From Gemmatimonadota bacterium (GTDB lineage Bacteria; GCA-2686955): 13,751 bases of DNA. Below are positions 13,376 to 13,751 of the stretch, piece by piece (positions within the stretch are counted from its first letter, which is position 1; every line of letters begins with the position of its first letter). Location: positions 1 through 13,751 of the forward strand of contig JALXCG010000650.1 in the NCBI GenBank assembly GCA_026991065.1, written 5' to 3'. Under the pieces are notes generated by a model, which saw only the letters and a program-made list of their open reading frames with translations, made no database searches and was not told the origin of the DNA. A program made the position numbers and the translations under genes.

Positions 13376-13751
13376 ATGGCTCGCTATACCGACGCGGTGT
13401 GTAAGCTCTGCCGCCGTGAAGAGATGAAGCTTTTCCTCAAGGGAGAGCGCTGCTTTACCGAAAAATGTGCATTTGAGAAGCGGCCCTATGCTCCGGGCGA
13501 CAAGTCCAAGAAGGGGCGGCGGCGCCAGGTATCCGACTACGGGCTGCAGCTCCGCGAGAAGCAGAAGGTCAAGCGCATCTACGGCGTTCTGGAGCGGCAG
13601 TTTCGCAACTACTTCGCCAAGGCAGACCGGATGAGCGGCGTGACCGGCGAAAACCTGCTGTGCTTGCTCGAAATGCGGTTGGACAATGTGGTCTACCGCA
13701 TGGGCATGGCACCTTCGCGCAAAGCCGCGCGCCAGATGGTGCGACACCGGC
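13376..13751 (+). CDS. rpsD: 30S ribosomal protein S4, N-terminal part (3' truncated by window)
   Basis: S4 nucleates 30S assembly on the 16S 5' domain, lines the mRNA entry channel and, in E. coli, represses the alpha operon. The first 125 codons are in the window and remain open to the last base. ATG 13376 is nine bases after GAGGAG (13361-13366) and gives [20 protein letters not shown]. Cys9, Cys12, Cys26 and Cys31 form the zinc-finger pattern of the zinc-binding S4 type, absent in E. coli. [20 protein letters not shown] and the start of the S4 RNA-binding domain ([20 protein letters not shown], about residues 99-118) follow. About 80 further residues should lie downstream, then probably rpoA and rplQ. 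Confidence 0.98.
   Translation, partial: MARYTDAVCKLCRREEMKLFLKGERCFTEKCAFEKRPYAPGDKSKKGRRRQVSDYGLQLREKQKVKRIYGVLERQFRNYFAKADRMSGVTGENLLCLLEMRLDNVVYRMGMAPSRKAARQMVRHR

Overview
This window is a conserved bacterial translation locus, all on the plus strand. It runs from the 3' end of tuf through the complete S10 and spc ribosomal-protein clusters, secY and map, and into the alpha cluster, where it is cut inside rpsD. Order: tuf', rpsJ, rplC, rplD, rplW, rplB, rpsS, rplV, rpsC, rplP, rpmC, rpsQ, rplN, rplX, rplE, rpsN, rpsH, rplF, rplR, rpsE, rpmD, rplO, secY, map, infA, rpmJ, rpsM, rpsK, rpsD'. Every gene expected in these clusters is present and looks intact. The commonly seen adk gene is absent between secY and map.

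The organism is a GC-rich bacterium. The tuf-rpsJ junction joins the str and S10 clusters. S4 and L36 keep zinc-finger cysteines, while S14 is the 89-residue zinc-free form. Together these suggest a Gram-negative lineage outside the Gammaproteobacteria, possibly deltaproteobacteria-like, but I cannot place it from sequence alone.

Layout: 1-4832 carries tuf' and the S10 cluster; 4829-9764 carries the spc cluster from rpmC to rplO; 9761-11891 carries the secretion and N-terminal processing genes secY and map; 11924-13751 carries infA, rpmJ and the alpha cluster. Most spacers are under 40 bases, and several genes overlap or nearly touch (rplP/rpmC, rplR/rpsE, rpsE/rpmD, rplO/secY), as expected for one long co-transcribed, translationally coupled unit. 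The products build both ribosomal subunits, the SecYEG channel that docks at the L23/L29 tunnel exit, the methionine aminopeptidase that trims nascent chains, and initiation factor IF1. Start codons are often not ATG: GTG for rpsJ, rpsC, rpmC, rplF, map and rpsM, and TTG for rpsE.

Two things stand out. First, infA has no ATG, GTG or TTG that could give a complete IF1. The only well-placed initiation site is an ATC eight bases after a perfect GGAGG, and it would add a basic, RGG-like extension of about 31 residues. Second, a 217-base spacer between rpsH and rplF, unusually long for this locus, can fold into a series of hairpins just upstream of the rplF ribosome-binding site and is a candidate uncharacterised mRNA control element. 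Smaller structured spacers lie before rplC, map, rpsM, rpsK and rpsD. I found no defence system, mobile element, tRNA, rRNA or CRISPR array.
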